Part shown: positions 1 through 11,576 of the stretch, one piece after another | Numbering within the stretch: position 1 is the stretch's first letter | Layout of the letters: each line of letters opens with the position of its first letter | Assembly (NCBI RefSeq): GCF_025698545.1 | Contig: NC_068566.1 | Coordinates: 43,689,192-43,753,191 of the forward strand | DNA length: 64,000 nucleotides | Source: Gossypium raimondii | Taxonomy: Eukaryota; Streptophyta; Magnoliopsida; Malvales; Malvaceae | Direction: 5' to 3' | Translations under genes and position numbers: made by a program | Notes under the pieces: model-generated | Seen by the model: only the letters and a program-made list of their open reading frames with translations | Database searches by the model: none | What the model was told of the DNA's origin: nothing

Positions 1-1057
1 TTGGGTGCAAAAAGGAACTCGATTTTATTAAAAGTTAACCAACAGTTCAGTACAAAAGTTCTCCATATGCATCATTCGAACAAACCTAAAGGTGGCATGG
101 TACAACTAGACAAAAGATCAGCACTTGTGTATCGATTCTTCTCTCAAAAGACGTACTTGATTGTCCCTCGAGTGTCCTGCAGTAAGAAACAAGAGTAGAT
201 AGCAAAATTTTATTATTAGACTCATTATTTATAAGACTAAGGCTACGTCCGGGATTACTTGTTGAGTCCCAAAAGCACTTTTGGGCTGCAGAAGCAACCC
301 TAAATACGGTGTGTTTGGGATGTAAAAACACTTTGGAGAAATGCTTTTAGAGACAAAAGAAAAAGTTAGAGAAAGGTGCTGTGGCTTTTGGGTTTTGAGA
401 TGTTAAAATATCATTTAAACCCTTATTATCTTCGTTCAACCAAAGTTGTTGGTTATATGCAACATACATTTTCTCTCTCCTGTTTCACCAAGAAATTGTA
501 GAGCATGTTCTTCAGCTGTCATTAGTGGCTCAATCAACTCCCTCATCTCCACTTTCACAACATGAATCGACTTTAATTTATAAGGTTCAACAAATTCATA
601 TATTTGCAAGTTCAAAATTATCTAAGACCCCAAAGCTCCACTTCTAAATTGTTTGCACGAGATATGTGACGATAGGAACCTGTAGTCCATTTATCCTTTT
701 CATCTCTAATAAGAGTTTTCGTACTTTAAAATCATCTATCATCATTAGTGAAATTTTATTATGCGCTACAAAAATATTGTATTACAAAAGTTCTAACTAA
801 AGCGTTAGGCTTTTGTGTAAACCTTAAACATTTTGGTATTGGTATATTATTAAAACATTTTGGTATAACTTAAGAAATTTTGATCATTCTTCGTTGTTAT
901 AATAATTTAAAAATATATGTTTAAACACACTTAAATACGTAATATTTTGGTTATAAATAATTAATGTATTATACTAGATAGAATGATAGAAATAAGTCTT
1001 GACTTCTATGGAATGATGATTAAAGCTCTTGTCAGATACTAGTTTGATGAGTAGGGA
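1..1057. other. intergenic, no gene recognised
   Basis: AT-rich sequence. The frame open from the left edge to about 198 starts without ATG and resembles no family I know. Around 239-400 there is a stretch with AAAAGCACTTTTGGGC and GTGTGTTTGGGATG wording, typical of degraded hAT- or PIF-type MITE ends in plants, but I cannot define both termini. Confidence 0.4.
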
Positions 1058-1247
1058 TTGCATGAAACTATGATTACACATCAATAGGAGAATAACAAAT
1101 CAGACTTTTTCTCCTAATTTTCAGCTTTTTCCTCTTGAAAAAATTCAAATCCAACTAAAAATAATAAAAATTAGGAGGAAAAATCTGATTTGTCATTCTC
1201 CTATTAGAAAGGGATAGGGATGACGTGGAATTATAGTTTCATACAAT
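1058..1247. repeat. fold-back MITE-like element
   Basis: The two halves are inverted copies of each other. The inner arms are 1083-1121 and 1166-1205, both reading AATAGGAGAATNACAAATCAGA inward with only a few mismatches. Outer arms at about 1060-1082 and 1222-1245 (GCATGAAACTATGATTACAC against its near complement) extend the palindrome. No coding capacity. The right half is also present at 13296 onward without its left half, because a later duplication started inside this element. Confidence 0.65.
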
Positions 1248-2831
1248 TCTTTTTCCTAGTTTAATACGAATTTAACCGTATAACTCCTATCCCTTATCCT
1301 AATATCAAAATAAATTAATTAATTACCAAATATAAAAATCATTAATATTCTAATAACTCGATTGGCCCTTGCAAAATCCCAAGAGGTTTTCTATGTCGTT
1401 TTCTTCCTTCAAACGAAGTTATTAGCAAATTTGGATGAAGCAATGGATGTAAATTCCAAATTTGCATGTGACTCCAAAATCCTCACCTAGTGTGTTCTCA
1501 ATTGTCAAAGGGGTAAGAGGCTTGTACCTTACACACCAAAAATCAACCTTCAAATATACCAATTTATTATTATTTATGAGTGGATCTCTATCGAGTTTGG
1601 CTCAGGTTATTGCATTGTTTTAGTATAATTTATATTTATTCAAATTTAGTTTATCCTAAAATATCAATATCAATTTTATCTCTGTTCAAACTCATTTTAA
1701 AAATCTTCATTATTTTTTATTTTTTCTTAAAAACAATTATGCTATTTTAATTGAATGTTTAATAACTTTATATTTTTTTCTTTTATTAAGTTTATTGAGG
1801 TATTATATATTTATTCCACCAGTAATATTTAAAATTTTGCCACATACCTTTTTTTAATATTTATTTTTAATATTTTACTATTATTTTATAGGACATTTGC
1901 CAACTCCTAATTTTGTTTGTGGTGTTTACCAAATATTCTCCGCCCCTCCTTTTCCAGATGACATGACAGCCTAAATTTTTACATGTGGCATACTTATCCT
2001 ATCAACACACGGCAATGCAATTTATCTATATATCCATTTTTAAAATTAAAAGAAAATAAGATTTTGAAATTATTAAAATTCAAATTCAAATATATAATAA
2101 ATAATTAAAATGCAATTCAAGTGAATAAATTAATCAAAATGATACAAATACAAAAAAAATAATTAAAATATGATAAAAGAATTGAATAAATATATAGTCC
2201 AAATATATATAATAAATTAACTCATGGTACACGTAATATGCAATGTATATTAAATTAAATAGCATAAATGAGTACGTGGTTATTATATAAATTAGTATAA
2301 TGATATTAAAATATAAAATTAAATATTATATAATTACATGATATTAATATTAATAAATTATTACAATATACATATACGAGTTTATGCATATCATATAATA
2401 TTATTATATAATAAATTATACAAAACTTATCATTTAATTAAGTGTATACTAACATAAACATTAATATATTTGTAATAACAATTGATAATGATAAATATAT
2501 TAATAATAATGTGAATAAGTATCTATTGAGTATATATCATATATATAGTAATCGGTGTAGTAATAAATTATACAAAACTTAATATTATATATTAATAATT
2601 TTAAAAACAAGTATTATATATAAAAATTTTAATTCCCACGAAATATTTGTATAAAATTGAGAGTGAAATTTAGAGAATAAAAATTAAGTGGATTAATTTC
2701 TGTTGACTTGATAATTAAAATATTTATCATTCTAAATATGATTTAAATTAAAATTGCGCTAATTACGTTACTATTAAACCTTTATCACTTTTATAATTAA
2801 AAAATTTTGAGTAAATCTGGGCTAAAGAATA
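1178..2831 (+). repeat. direct duplication, left copy (1.65 kb)
   Basis: Matches 13296-14927 nearly base for base in the same orientation, differing by scattered substitutions and small indels (for example a short AT-rich segment near 2340-2365 missing from the right copy). Shared sequence begins GAAAAATCTGATTTG and ends CTAAAGAATA. It is AT-rich and noncoding. The ends are not TG...CA and no primer-binding site adjoins, so it is not an LTR pair. The left copy keeps the complete upstream fold-back element, while the right copy keeps the junction to the dolichol kinase gene. Confidence 0.85.
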
Positions 2832-2901
2832 GGGCAATTTACGGAAAAAAGCTCCTTTTTCAAAATTTACGAAATAAGCCGTTTTATTATTATTTACGGA
2901 T
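2832..2901. repeat. MULE-type terminal sequence
   Basis: Starts exactly where the left direct repeat stops. It reads GGGCAATTTACGGAAAAAAG and then a run about TTTACGAAATAAGCC, the same style as the ends of the fold-back elements at 40.5 kb and in the 42-45 kb array. I infer that it is the terminal inverted repeat of the MULE whose transposase relic follows on the minus strand. The opposite terminus is missing. Confidence 0.45.
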
Positions 2902-4540
2902 TAATTTAAAACCCTAACCTAACCTAAATTAATTAAAAACCTAATCTAACCTAAATTAACTAAAAACCCTAACCTAACCTAAATTAATTAAAAACCTTAA
3001 CCTAACCTAAATTAATTAAAAACCCTAAACCTAACCTAAAATTAATTAAAACCCTAAACCTAACCTAAATTAATTTAAAACCCTAAACCTAACCTAAATT
3101 AATTAAAACCCTAAACCTAACCTAAATTAATTAAAACCCTAAACCTAACCTAAATTAATTAAAAACCCTAACCTAACCTAAATTAATTAAAAACCTAAAC
3201 CTAACCTAAATTAATTAAAAACCCTAAACCTAACCTAAATTAATTTAAAACCCTAAACCTAACCTAAATTAACTAAAAACCCTAATCTAACCTAAATTAA
3301 TTAAAACCCTAAACCTAACCTAAAATTAATTAAAACCCTAAACCTAACCTAAATTAACTAAAACCCTAAACCTAACCTAAATTAATTTAAAACCCTAAAC
3401 CTAACCTAAATTAACTAAAACCCTAAACCTAACCTAAATTAATTTAAAACCCTAACCTAACCTAAATTAATTAAAAACCTAATCTAACCTAAATTAACTA
3501 AAATACCTAACCTAACCTAAATTAATTAAAAACCTAAACCTAACCTAAATTAATTAAAACCCTAAACCTAACCTAAATTAATTAAAAACCTAAACCTAAC
3601 CTAAATTAATTAAAACCCTAAACCTAACCTAAAATTAATTAAAACCCTAAACCTAACCTAAAATTAATTAAAAACCTAAACCTAACCTAAATTAATTAAA
3701 ACCCTAAACCTAACCTAAATTAATTAAAACCCTAAACCTAACCTAAATTAATTAAAAACCTAAACCTAACCTAAATTAATTAAAACCATAAACCTAACCT
3801 AAATTAATTAAAAACCCTAAACCTAACCTAAAATTAATTAAAACCCTAAACCTAACCTAAATTAATTAAAAACCCTAACCTAACCTAAATTAATTAAAAA
3901 CCTAATCTAACCTAAATTAACTAAAAACCTAACCTAACCTAAATTAATTAAAACCCTAAACCTAACCTAAATTAATTAAAACCCTAAACCTAACCTAAAA
4001 TTAATTAAAACCCTAAACCTAACCTAAAATAATTAAAACCCTAAACCTAACCTAAAATTAATTAAAACCCTAAACCTAACCTAAAATAATTAAAACCTAA
4101 ACCTAACTTAAATTAATTTAAAACCCTAACCTAACCTAAATTAATTAAAACCCTAAACCTAACCTAAAATTAATTAAAACCCTAAACCTAACCTAAATTA
4201 ATTTAAAACCCTAACCCTAACCTAAAATTAATTAAAACCCTAAACCTAACCTAAATTAACTAAAAACCTAATCTAACCTAAATTAATTTACAACCCTAAA
4301 CCTAACCTAAATTAACTAAAACCCTAAACCTAACCTAAATTAACTAAAACCCTAATCTAACCTAAATTAATTTACAACCCTAAACCTAACCTAAATTAAC
4401 TAAAACCCTAAACCTAACCTAAATTAACTAAAACCCTAACTAACCTAAATTAATTTAAAACCCTAATCTAACCCTAACCTAAATTAATTAAAACCCTAAA
4501 CCTAACCTAAATTAATTAAAACCCAAAACTAACCTAAATT
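2902..4540. repeat. telomere-like minisatellite, unit about 27-28 bp
   Basis: About 1.6 kb of head-to-tail units, roughly 60 copies. Each unit has a telomere-like part (CCCTAAACCTAACC) followed by an AT part (TAAATTAATTAAAA). Variants with CCTAATCTAACC, AACTAAAA or TTTAAAA are interspersed. The array is interstitial: recognisable transposon sequence lies on both sides, so it is not a chromosome end. Position between a MULE-type terminus and the 3' side of a MULE transposase relic suggests it is the subterminal region of that transposon. Confidence 0.9.
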
Positions 4541-4860
4541 TTTTGGCTTAATAATTTTACATATTTTTTGGCTTAATAATTTTACATATTTTGAACACTT
4601 TAATAACCATTAACACAATTTTTGGACTTAATAATTTGAGATTATTTGATAAATTTTTCTAACCATTAAGAAAAAAATTTTGGCTTAATAATTTTACATA
4701 ATTTTACATAATGTTAGATCTGGTAAAATGTTTTGACTGGTACTAACAGTTAAGAAATTAAACTAATTTGATAATTTTACTAACAATTTATACAATTATC
4801 AATTAATAATTGAAGAAAATATATTTTTTTTCTAAAATTACATTCAGCTATTGCGATTAG
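4541..4860. other. AT-rich spacer with short repeats
   Basis: Contains several copies of TTTTGGCTTAATAATTTTAC (4542-4590, 4678-4700) and related words. No gene. It probably belongs to the noncoding 3' part of the MULE. Confidence 0.4.
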
Positions 4861-5307
4861 GGCATGATCGACTTGTATGGCCTAGGTTCCTACACCATCC
4901 GCACAACTTCTGCTGACTGGATGTTTCTCGGATATCCATATTGTTCCGTATTCTAGTGGAGCAAGGTCGACCCTTTGGTTTGCGACGCAATTCTCTATCC
5001 GGTAACAGCTTAAAAGGAGCAAGAGATACGGGCGGTCACTTACGTTCATCTGGGACCGGTGGGAAAACATGTCTCCAAAAGTTGTACATGTTTTCTAGTT
5101 TGTACACTTCGTCCACATAACTCATTGGATCCAGACGAAGTTTCTGGCAAGCTGCAATAACATGAGCACATGGATAACGAAGTGCATCAAACTTCCCACA
5201 GTCACAAGTCTTGTTTCGCAAGTGTACACGATACTGCCCACCAACAACACCTTGGTGCTGTCTGTCAAACTCCGTCACGCGAAACCATAAATTGTTTCGA
5301 TCGTGAC

Positions 5308-5990
5308 TAGACCTGTCCATGGGCCGGGTTCGGGCCAGGCCCACAAAAAAATTTCAGCCGTTGACTAGGCAGGGCCCGCCCCGCCCAAATATGGGCTGAG
5401 ATTTTGCCTGCCCGCCCGAATAAAAATATGGGCCGAGCCCGGCCCGCCCGCCCGTTTTAATTAAAATTAAATTTATTTTTTAATAAAATTAAAACTAATT
5501 GTTATTAAAATTAATTGTTAGTAAAATTATCAAATTATTAATTGTTAATTGTATTAATTGTTGTAATAAAATCTAACATTTGATTAGTAAATTTATCAAA
5601 TTATTAATTGTATTAATTGTTGTAATAAAATCTAACATTTGATTAGTAAATTTATCAAATTATTAATTGTTGTAACAAAATCTAACATTTGATTAGTAAA
5701 ACAAACTTGATGTTTTATTATTATTATTTTGTAACACTAGTCAAGGAAATGAAAGTAAATAAACTTAAAATAAAAAACTATTATATTTTAAAAATAAAAA
5801 TATATATATTTAATATTTTTCGGGCCAGGCCCGGGCCAAAAAAATCTTACTCGAGGCCCGGCCCATTTTTTAAACGGGCCTAAAATTTTGCCCAAGCCCA
5901 TATTTCGGGCCTATATTTTTATCCAAACCCTCTCATATTTCGGACGGGCCGTCGGGCCGGGCCGGGCCGCCCGGCCCATGGACAGGTCTA
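5308..5990. mobile_element. hAT-type MITE, 683 bp, with 8-bp TSD
   Basis: Begins TAGACCTGTCCATGGGCCGG and ends with its inverted complement (CCCGGCCCATGGACAGGTCTA region). The target-site duplication ATCGTGAC is present at both 5300-5307 and 5991-5998. An 8-bp duplication with TAG...CTA ends is the hAT signature. The GC-rich subterminal parts are full of GGGCC/CCCGG words and the centre is AT-rich with a partial tandem repeat at 5490-5700 (TTATTAATTG, AAATCTAACATTTGATTAG). No transposase coding. It sits inside the MULE transposase relic. Confidence 0.92.
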
Positions 5991-6778
5991 ATCGTGACAC
6001 ACTGTGTGCATGATGTTTGCCCTCGCCTAGGGGTGTTCAGTCGGTTAACCGACCCGAAATTCTTGAAACCGAATTAACCGACCTCCCAAATTTTTTAACC
6101 GTTAACCGAACCGAATTTTTTAAAAAAAATTAACCGAACCGAAATTTTTTTCAGTTAATAAGGTCGGTTAACCGAATTAACCGAAAAATATGTGTTGATC
6201 ATTTTTGGTTAAAAATTACCCGACTTGCCCGAATTACCCGACTTACCCGAATTACCCGAATTACCGGAAAATTACCCAAATTACCCGAATTACCCGAAAA
6301 TTACCCAAATTACCCGAATTAAATCACTACATAATTAAAAACATTACATAAATATTTGAATCACTACATAATTAAAAATATTACATAAGTATTTGAATCA
6401 CTACATAATTAAAAATATTACATAAGTCTTGAATTAACACATAATTGAAATGTATGTTTTTAACATTCTCCATTTATATCCATTTCATCTTTCCAAAATA
6501 TATCCATTTCATCTCTCCAAAATATCTCCATTTGCATTAAACCTAAAAAAAACATGAGCAAAAATTTAGCATATAATAGAAATATACGCATTTAAAAAAA
6601 CTCAAATAATATAAACAAACGAATAGATTATAAATTAACAAGAATAAGATAGTAGTAAGCATACCCTTCAACTCACAAAGCTCATGAATCTAGGGTAGGC
6701 TCTAATGCATTCCAAGAAATGTCTAAACATTGAATCAATTAAATAAGTAAGAGTGATATGGTAAAAAAATTGAAACTA

Positions 6779-9700
6779 TTAAAATAAAACAATAAACATA
6801 CCATTTTCAATCTTGTCAAGCTCTTGGATTTGTTCTTCAATCTTTTTTATGTCTTCTTGTGATGATGATCTTCGAATCCAATCTTGAGTATACACAAGAG
6901 CTTGTACAATTTTAGGAGTTAAAGAACTCCTATATTGATCAAGCACACGTCCTCCGGTACTAAATGCAGACTCAAACAACCGTAGAAACCGGTATAGCTA
7001 ACACATCTCTGGCAATTTTTGAAAGAGTGGGAAATCTAGGGCTGTTCACTTTCCACCACAATAAAATATCAAAATCTTCAACAAATTCTTCATTAGCCTC
7101 AGCTAGATATTTATCCAACTCAGATGTTTTATCCTCACCACAAATTTCCAACTCACGCTTTTTATACAAAGCTTGCATTCGCCTTTTCATTTTTTGTTGT
7201 GGTTCACCAATAGAAACATGTGTTGACACACTCGATTGGCTACAAGTACCATGAAGTGGAGGCTTATACTCATCAAACAATTCATACAAAGATTCCTTCA
7301 ACTTTTGCATCATTTCACAAGCTGCTTCAGAACTAGACATTTCACTAAGTGCAAATTCAAGATACTTTAGTTTTTGTCTAGGATCTAAAACACAAGCAAC
7401 AAACATAAGCAAATTCATCTTATCAATATCACCCCAATACTTATCATACTTCTCTTTCATCTTGATGGCCATAACATTAAATCAATATTACTATTTAACT
7501 GAGCATCTCGTAAAAGAATATCAATTTCAGAAAGCTCATCAAAAAAATTATTGGACGTGACATATGAAGTGCCGATATACATAAAGTGACTTCATAAAAG
7601 TGTTCCAAGAAATCCTCAAGTTTCTAACATTATCCCAATCATCCACACTAGGCCAACCCTCTCCCTTTCAAGTTCAAATTTCTAAAATTTGTGTCTTGCT
7701 CCTCAAATCTCTCAAAAGCTCTCTCAAAGTTCTGAGCAGTGTCTAACATTAAGTAGGTCGAGTTCCACCTAGTACAAACATCAAGACACAACATCTTCTT
7801 GCACTCTATCTTTTCCACCACAACACACTCCTTAAACTTTTGTAATCTAGCTGGAGATTGTCTCACATATCTAACAGCCCCCCTAACACGTTCAACAGAT
7901 TTATTCATTTCCTTTAAGCCTTCAACAACAATCAAATTCACAATGTGTGCCATGCATCTCATATGAAGATATTTACCATTTTGAACTAAACCCCCTCGAG
8001 GGTTAATGTAACACCCCCTAACCCCAAACCGTCGCCGGAACAGGGTTACGAGGCATTACCGGACATATCAAACAATTTACAAATAAATCGAAATAAATAA
8101 CCAACATATTAAAATAATTCATAAATTGTTATAAATTTGTACTAATTGATTTCATTCATTTTTTATAAAAATTTAATGACATTTCGACTTATTTTTACAT
8201 TAAACCCCCAAATTTTCAAACATAACCAACCCAATTTCAAGATTTCAACCAATGCATTTATATACTTAATCTTACTTGACATATAGACATAACAACTTAA
8301 GTAAATAAAATCCTATTATCATTTCTAATTAACACATAAAACTAACTAAGCCATTTCAACTTGATACCAATGCTATAAAATAACTTATACCATTTTTCTA
8401 ATATAATCATCAAAACACATAATATCTTACTTTACAACAAAACTATATAACATGCCAAAATAACTATTATAAATCCTATGTACATGCCACTTTCTCTTAA
8501 AGGAAGAAAACATCACCAAAATCTTTATGTCGAGTCGGGATTGTCCCGGATCTTGAACCGAGACTCTAACCCCTTTTCAACTGCAAGCGCGAAACAACCG
8601 TCTGTTGAGTATTTTATACTCAGTGGTATTACTATAAATTAAACTATTGAATAATAATAAAATTTCAAATATTGACCATAGTCTTTAAAAATCACTTTAA
8701 ACTAAATAAAATATTCATATATCATTCCATAAATCTTAAATTTATATATTTAAATATTTACATACTAAATCAATTCATAATTTATATCATACATTCTTTC
8801 TCATATTTTCAATAATGTCAAATCAACTAATCTCATTTTCAAATTTCCATCTCAATTATTTACCCTATTAACAAGGCTCGGACTCTGACAGATACGCGGA
8901 TTCCACCCAAACACACCAAAATATCCAACCTAAACACACCCGGAATAATTTAAATCCTCCATAACACACCAGTATATCATATCCTCCCAAACACACCAAT
9001 AAGGCATTTAATGCCTCTTCGGATAAATCGAAGCATATAATAACATAGTCATCTTCTCGGCCGAACTACAAATCTCCTCATCACATCACAAATCCTATGG
9101 CATGCCATTTGTATCCAATCTAGTCCGATAGGGTATTATTTTACTTTTCCAATTTCGAATTCATTTCCACAACAATTTCAAATATTCAATCAATACAAAA
9201 CATCTATTATTTCAATTCACATATAATTCAATATTCACACATATTCTTACTTAATTTCAAATGTTAATACTTACATTCCTTTAAATGTCTCATGAATACA
9301 ATTTCAATATAGCATTTATTAAATAGATTAAGTTATAGTAATACAAACCCGGAATACGCGTTTACTCCTCAACGATCTTTTCTTTTCCTTTAGATGCCGA
9401 TGCCTCGTTTTCCTTGTTAGCTACGAAAATAATAATTATTTTCACTATTAATTACAATCATTAAAAATAATAATAATAATTATATTAACAATAATAATAA
9501 TAATAATTATATTAACAATAATAATAATAATAAAATTCTTATTCAATTCCTACTTATTCCCAATTTAATTCTAACTAAGCTTACTTATTTTTCTAACTTA
9601 ATTCACACTCTATTTCTATTCAAATTTCTTCTAAACTCAAATTTATCTACTAATTTTTCAACATTTTCACTAATTTCGAATTTTCCTCAATTTAATCCCT

Positions 9701-11576
9701 AAAATTCAAAACTTATAGTCTAGTTCACAATTTAATCCTTTTATCAACTCTAACTAGAAACTCTATCAAATAAACCCTCAATTCCATCATTTATTCAACA
9801 TAAACCCTAATTTAAGGCTTTTTATAACTTAGTCCCAACTATGTAAAACTTACAACTTAGTTTAAAAATCATTCTTTTTATCTATTCTAACTAGAAATTC
9901 TATCAACTAAACCCCTAATTAAACAACTTGTTCAAAATGAATCATGTTCAAAAACCTATGAACTTCCATAACCTCCACTTAACTTCAACAAAATTTTGTT
10001 TTAAAGCTTTTAAAATATCAAAATGAAGAGGAAAGGGCTAAATTTAGCTTACCAATTAACTTGAAGCTTTAAATCCTCAGTTTTCCCTTTTATTTTTCTT
10101 TCCCCTTATCTTCCCCTGTTTTCGTCTCTTTCCCTGCTTCTTTTCTAGCTTTTCTGTTTCTTTTCTTCTTTGTTTCTTTCTTTCTTTTACTTTATATCTT
10201 TTATTTTAACTAATAATATTAATAATAATATATTAAAAAATCTTTTACTTATTAATTAAGCACATATTTATTTTTATTACAAGTGTACCCATGTAATTAT
10301 TACTATTACACATGTCTTCAATATTTACCATACATTTGTCATCTTTTTTTATTTTTTATTTTTACTTATATAATATAATACAATATAATATAATATAATA
10401 TAATATATTATATAATAAAATAATATATATAAAACATAAAAATCTAAGATTTTATCACTTTTACTGTCCCATTTCTTATTAATGGCTTAATTGCCATTTT
10501 AATCCTTTTATTTTTTATTAATCTATAATTCAACTTTTACCCCTAGATCAATTTAGTCCTTTTTCTTAATTTCTCTTAATTAAACTAAATTCACCCAATT
10601 AATACCTAATTAAACACACAACTAGTCTAATAAATATTTCTAATAATTATTTTCGAACTCAATTTACTAAGACGGAGGCCCGATAATGTACTTTTTCGGT
10701 GCTTGTGAATTTTGGGTCATTACAGTTAAATTTCTTTCTCAAATAACCAATAGCAACATCATTTGAACTTGCATTATCAACAGTAACAGTAAACAACTTA
10801 TCAATCCCCCAATTCAACAAGCATTTCTCAATCACCATCCCAATGGACTCACCCTTATGACTAGAAATTGGACAAAATTTTAAAATCTTTTTATTCAATT
10901 TCCAATCGTTATCAATAAAGTGAGCAGTGATACACAAATAATTAACTCTTTGCAAAGATGTCCATGTGTCAGTAGTTAAGCAAACTCTAGAACAAGAACT
11001 TCTCAAAAGTTGTTTTATCTTGACCCTTTCATCTAGATACAATTGATAAACATCCCTAGTCATAGTAGTTCGTGAAGGAATATGAAATCTAGGACATGCC
11101 ACAAACATAAATTTCTTAAAACCTTCACTTTCAACAAACTTGAAAGGTAATTCATCAATCAGAATCATTTGTGCTAATCCTTTCCTACATGCTTCTTGAT
11201 CAAATCTCCAAGTTGAAAGATTCTCTTCCCCCCCTTCAACTCCCTTTCTAGGTAAAACTAGTTGTCCTTGACTAGTGTCAACAACATTACTAGGATTTTT
11301 CTTACATGAACCAATATGATATTTCAATGATCCCGTACCATTTTTTTTCATATCACAACAAAATTCCTTTTCACAATAATTACATTTAGCCTTACTTGCA
11401 CCCTCACTATTAATAAATTTAGTGAAGTGAGACCAAACTTCTGACCTTTGAGGAGGGGCTTTTCTTTTCCCGGTAGTCCCCTTTGTTTGGATTGAAGCTC
11501 CAACTCCCGAATTTTCAGAATCTATCGAAGTAGGAGGTGTAACACTACCCCCAATAGATGTTGGTTCGGTTGACAT
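6779..11576 (-). pseudogene. hAT transposase (BED zinc finger, RICESLEEPER-like), broken
   Basis: The start codon is at 11576. Residues about 45-92 form a BED zinc finger with Cys65, Cys68, His87 and Cys91. The catalytic region begins after it (LTTDTWTSLQRVNYLCITAH, then TVDNASSND), stops at 10730 because of the LTR insertion, and resumes at 8001 with MRCMAHIVNLIVVEGLKEMN. CTRWNSTYLML follows near 7765. The C-terminal dimerisation domain is at 6800-7120 (DILLWWKVNSPRFPTLSKIA, then ESAFSTGGRVLDQYRSSL). Besides the LTR, there is a frameshift near 6975 inside the conserved STVASESAF block and a frame change between 7473 and 7650. The family normally encodes about 650-700 residues for DNA cutting and joining in the nucleus. 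This copy is inactive unless assembly errors explain the shifts. Confidence 0.88.
8007..10724 (-). mobile_element. solo Gypsy-type LTR, 2718 bp, TSD GTTAA
   Basis: On the plus strand it begins TGTAACACCC and ends GGGTCATTACA. The TG...CA ends are flanked by the 5-bp duplication GTTAA at 8002-8006 and 10725-10729. No internal retroelement genes, so it is a product of LTR-LTR recombination. By the usual wording of these LTRs it lies on the minus strand (start TGTAATGACCC, end GGTGTTACA). It contains (AAT)n runs at about 9460-9535 and a TATAATATAA run at about 10370-10420. It interrupts the hAT transposase between the codons for Phe-Asn and Pro-Arg. Confidence 0.92.

Noticed and set aside
1-198. 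Partial protein gene open from the left edge
   Set aside because: No ATG start, no recognisable domain and no splice context. Composition looks noncoding.
2902-4540. True telomere or chromosome end
   Set aside because: Units are degenerate and half AT-rich spacer, and the array is flanked on both sides by ordinary transposon sequence and genes.
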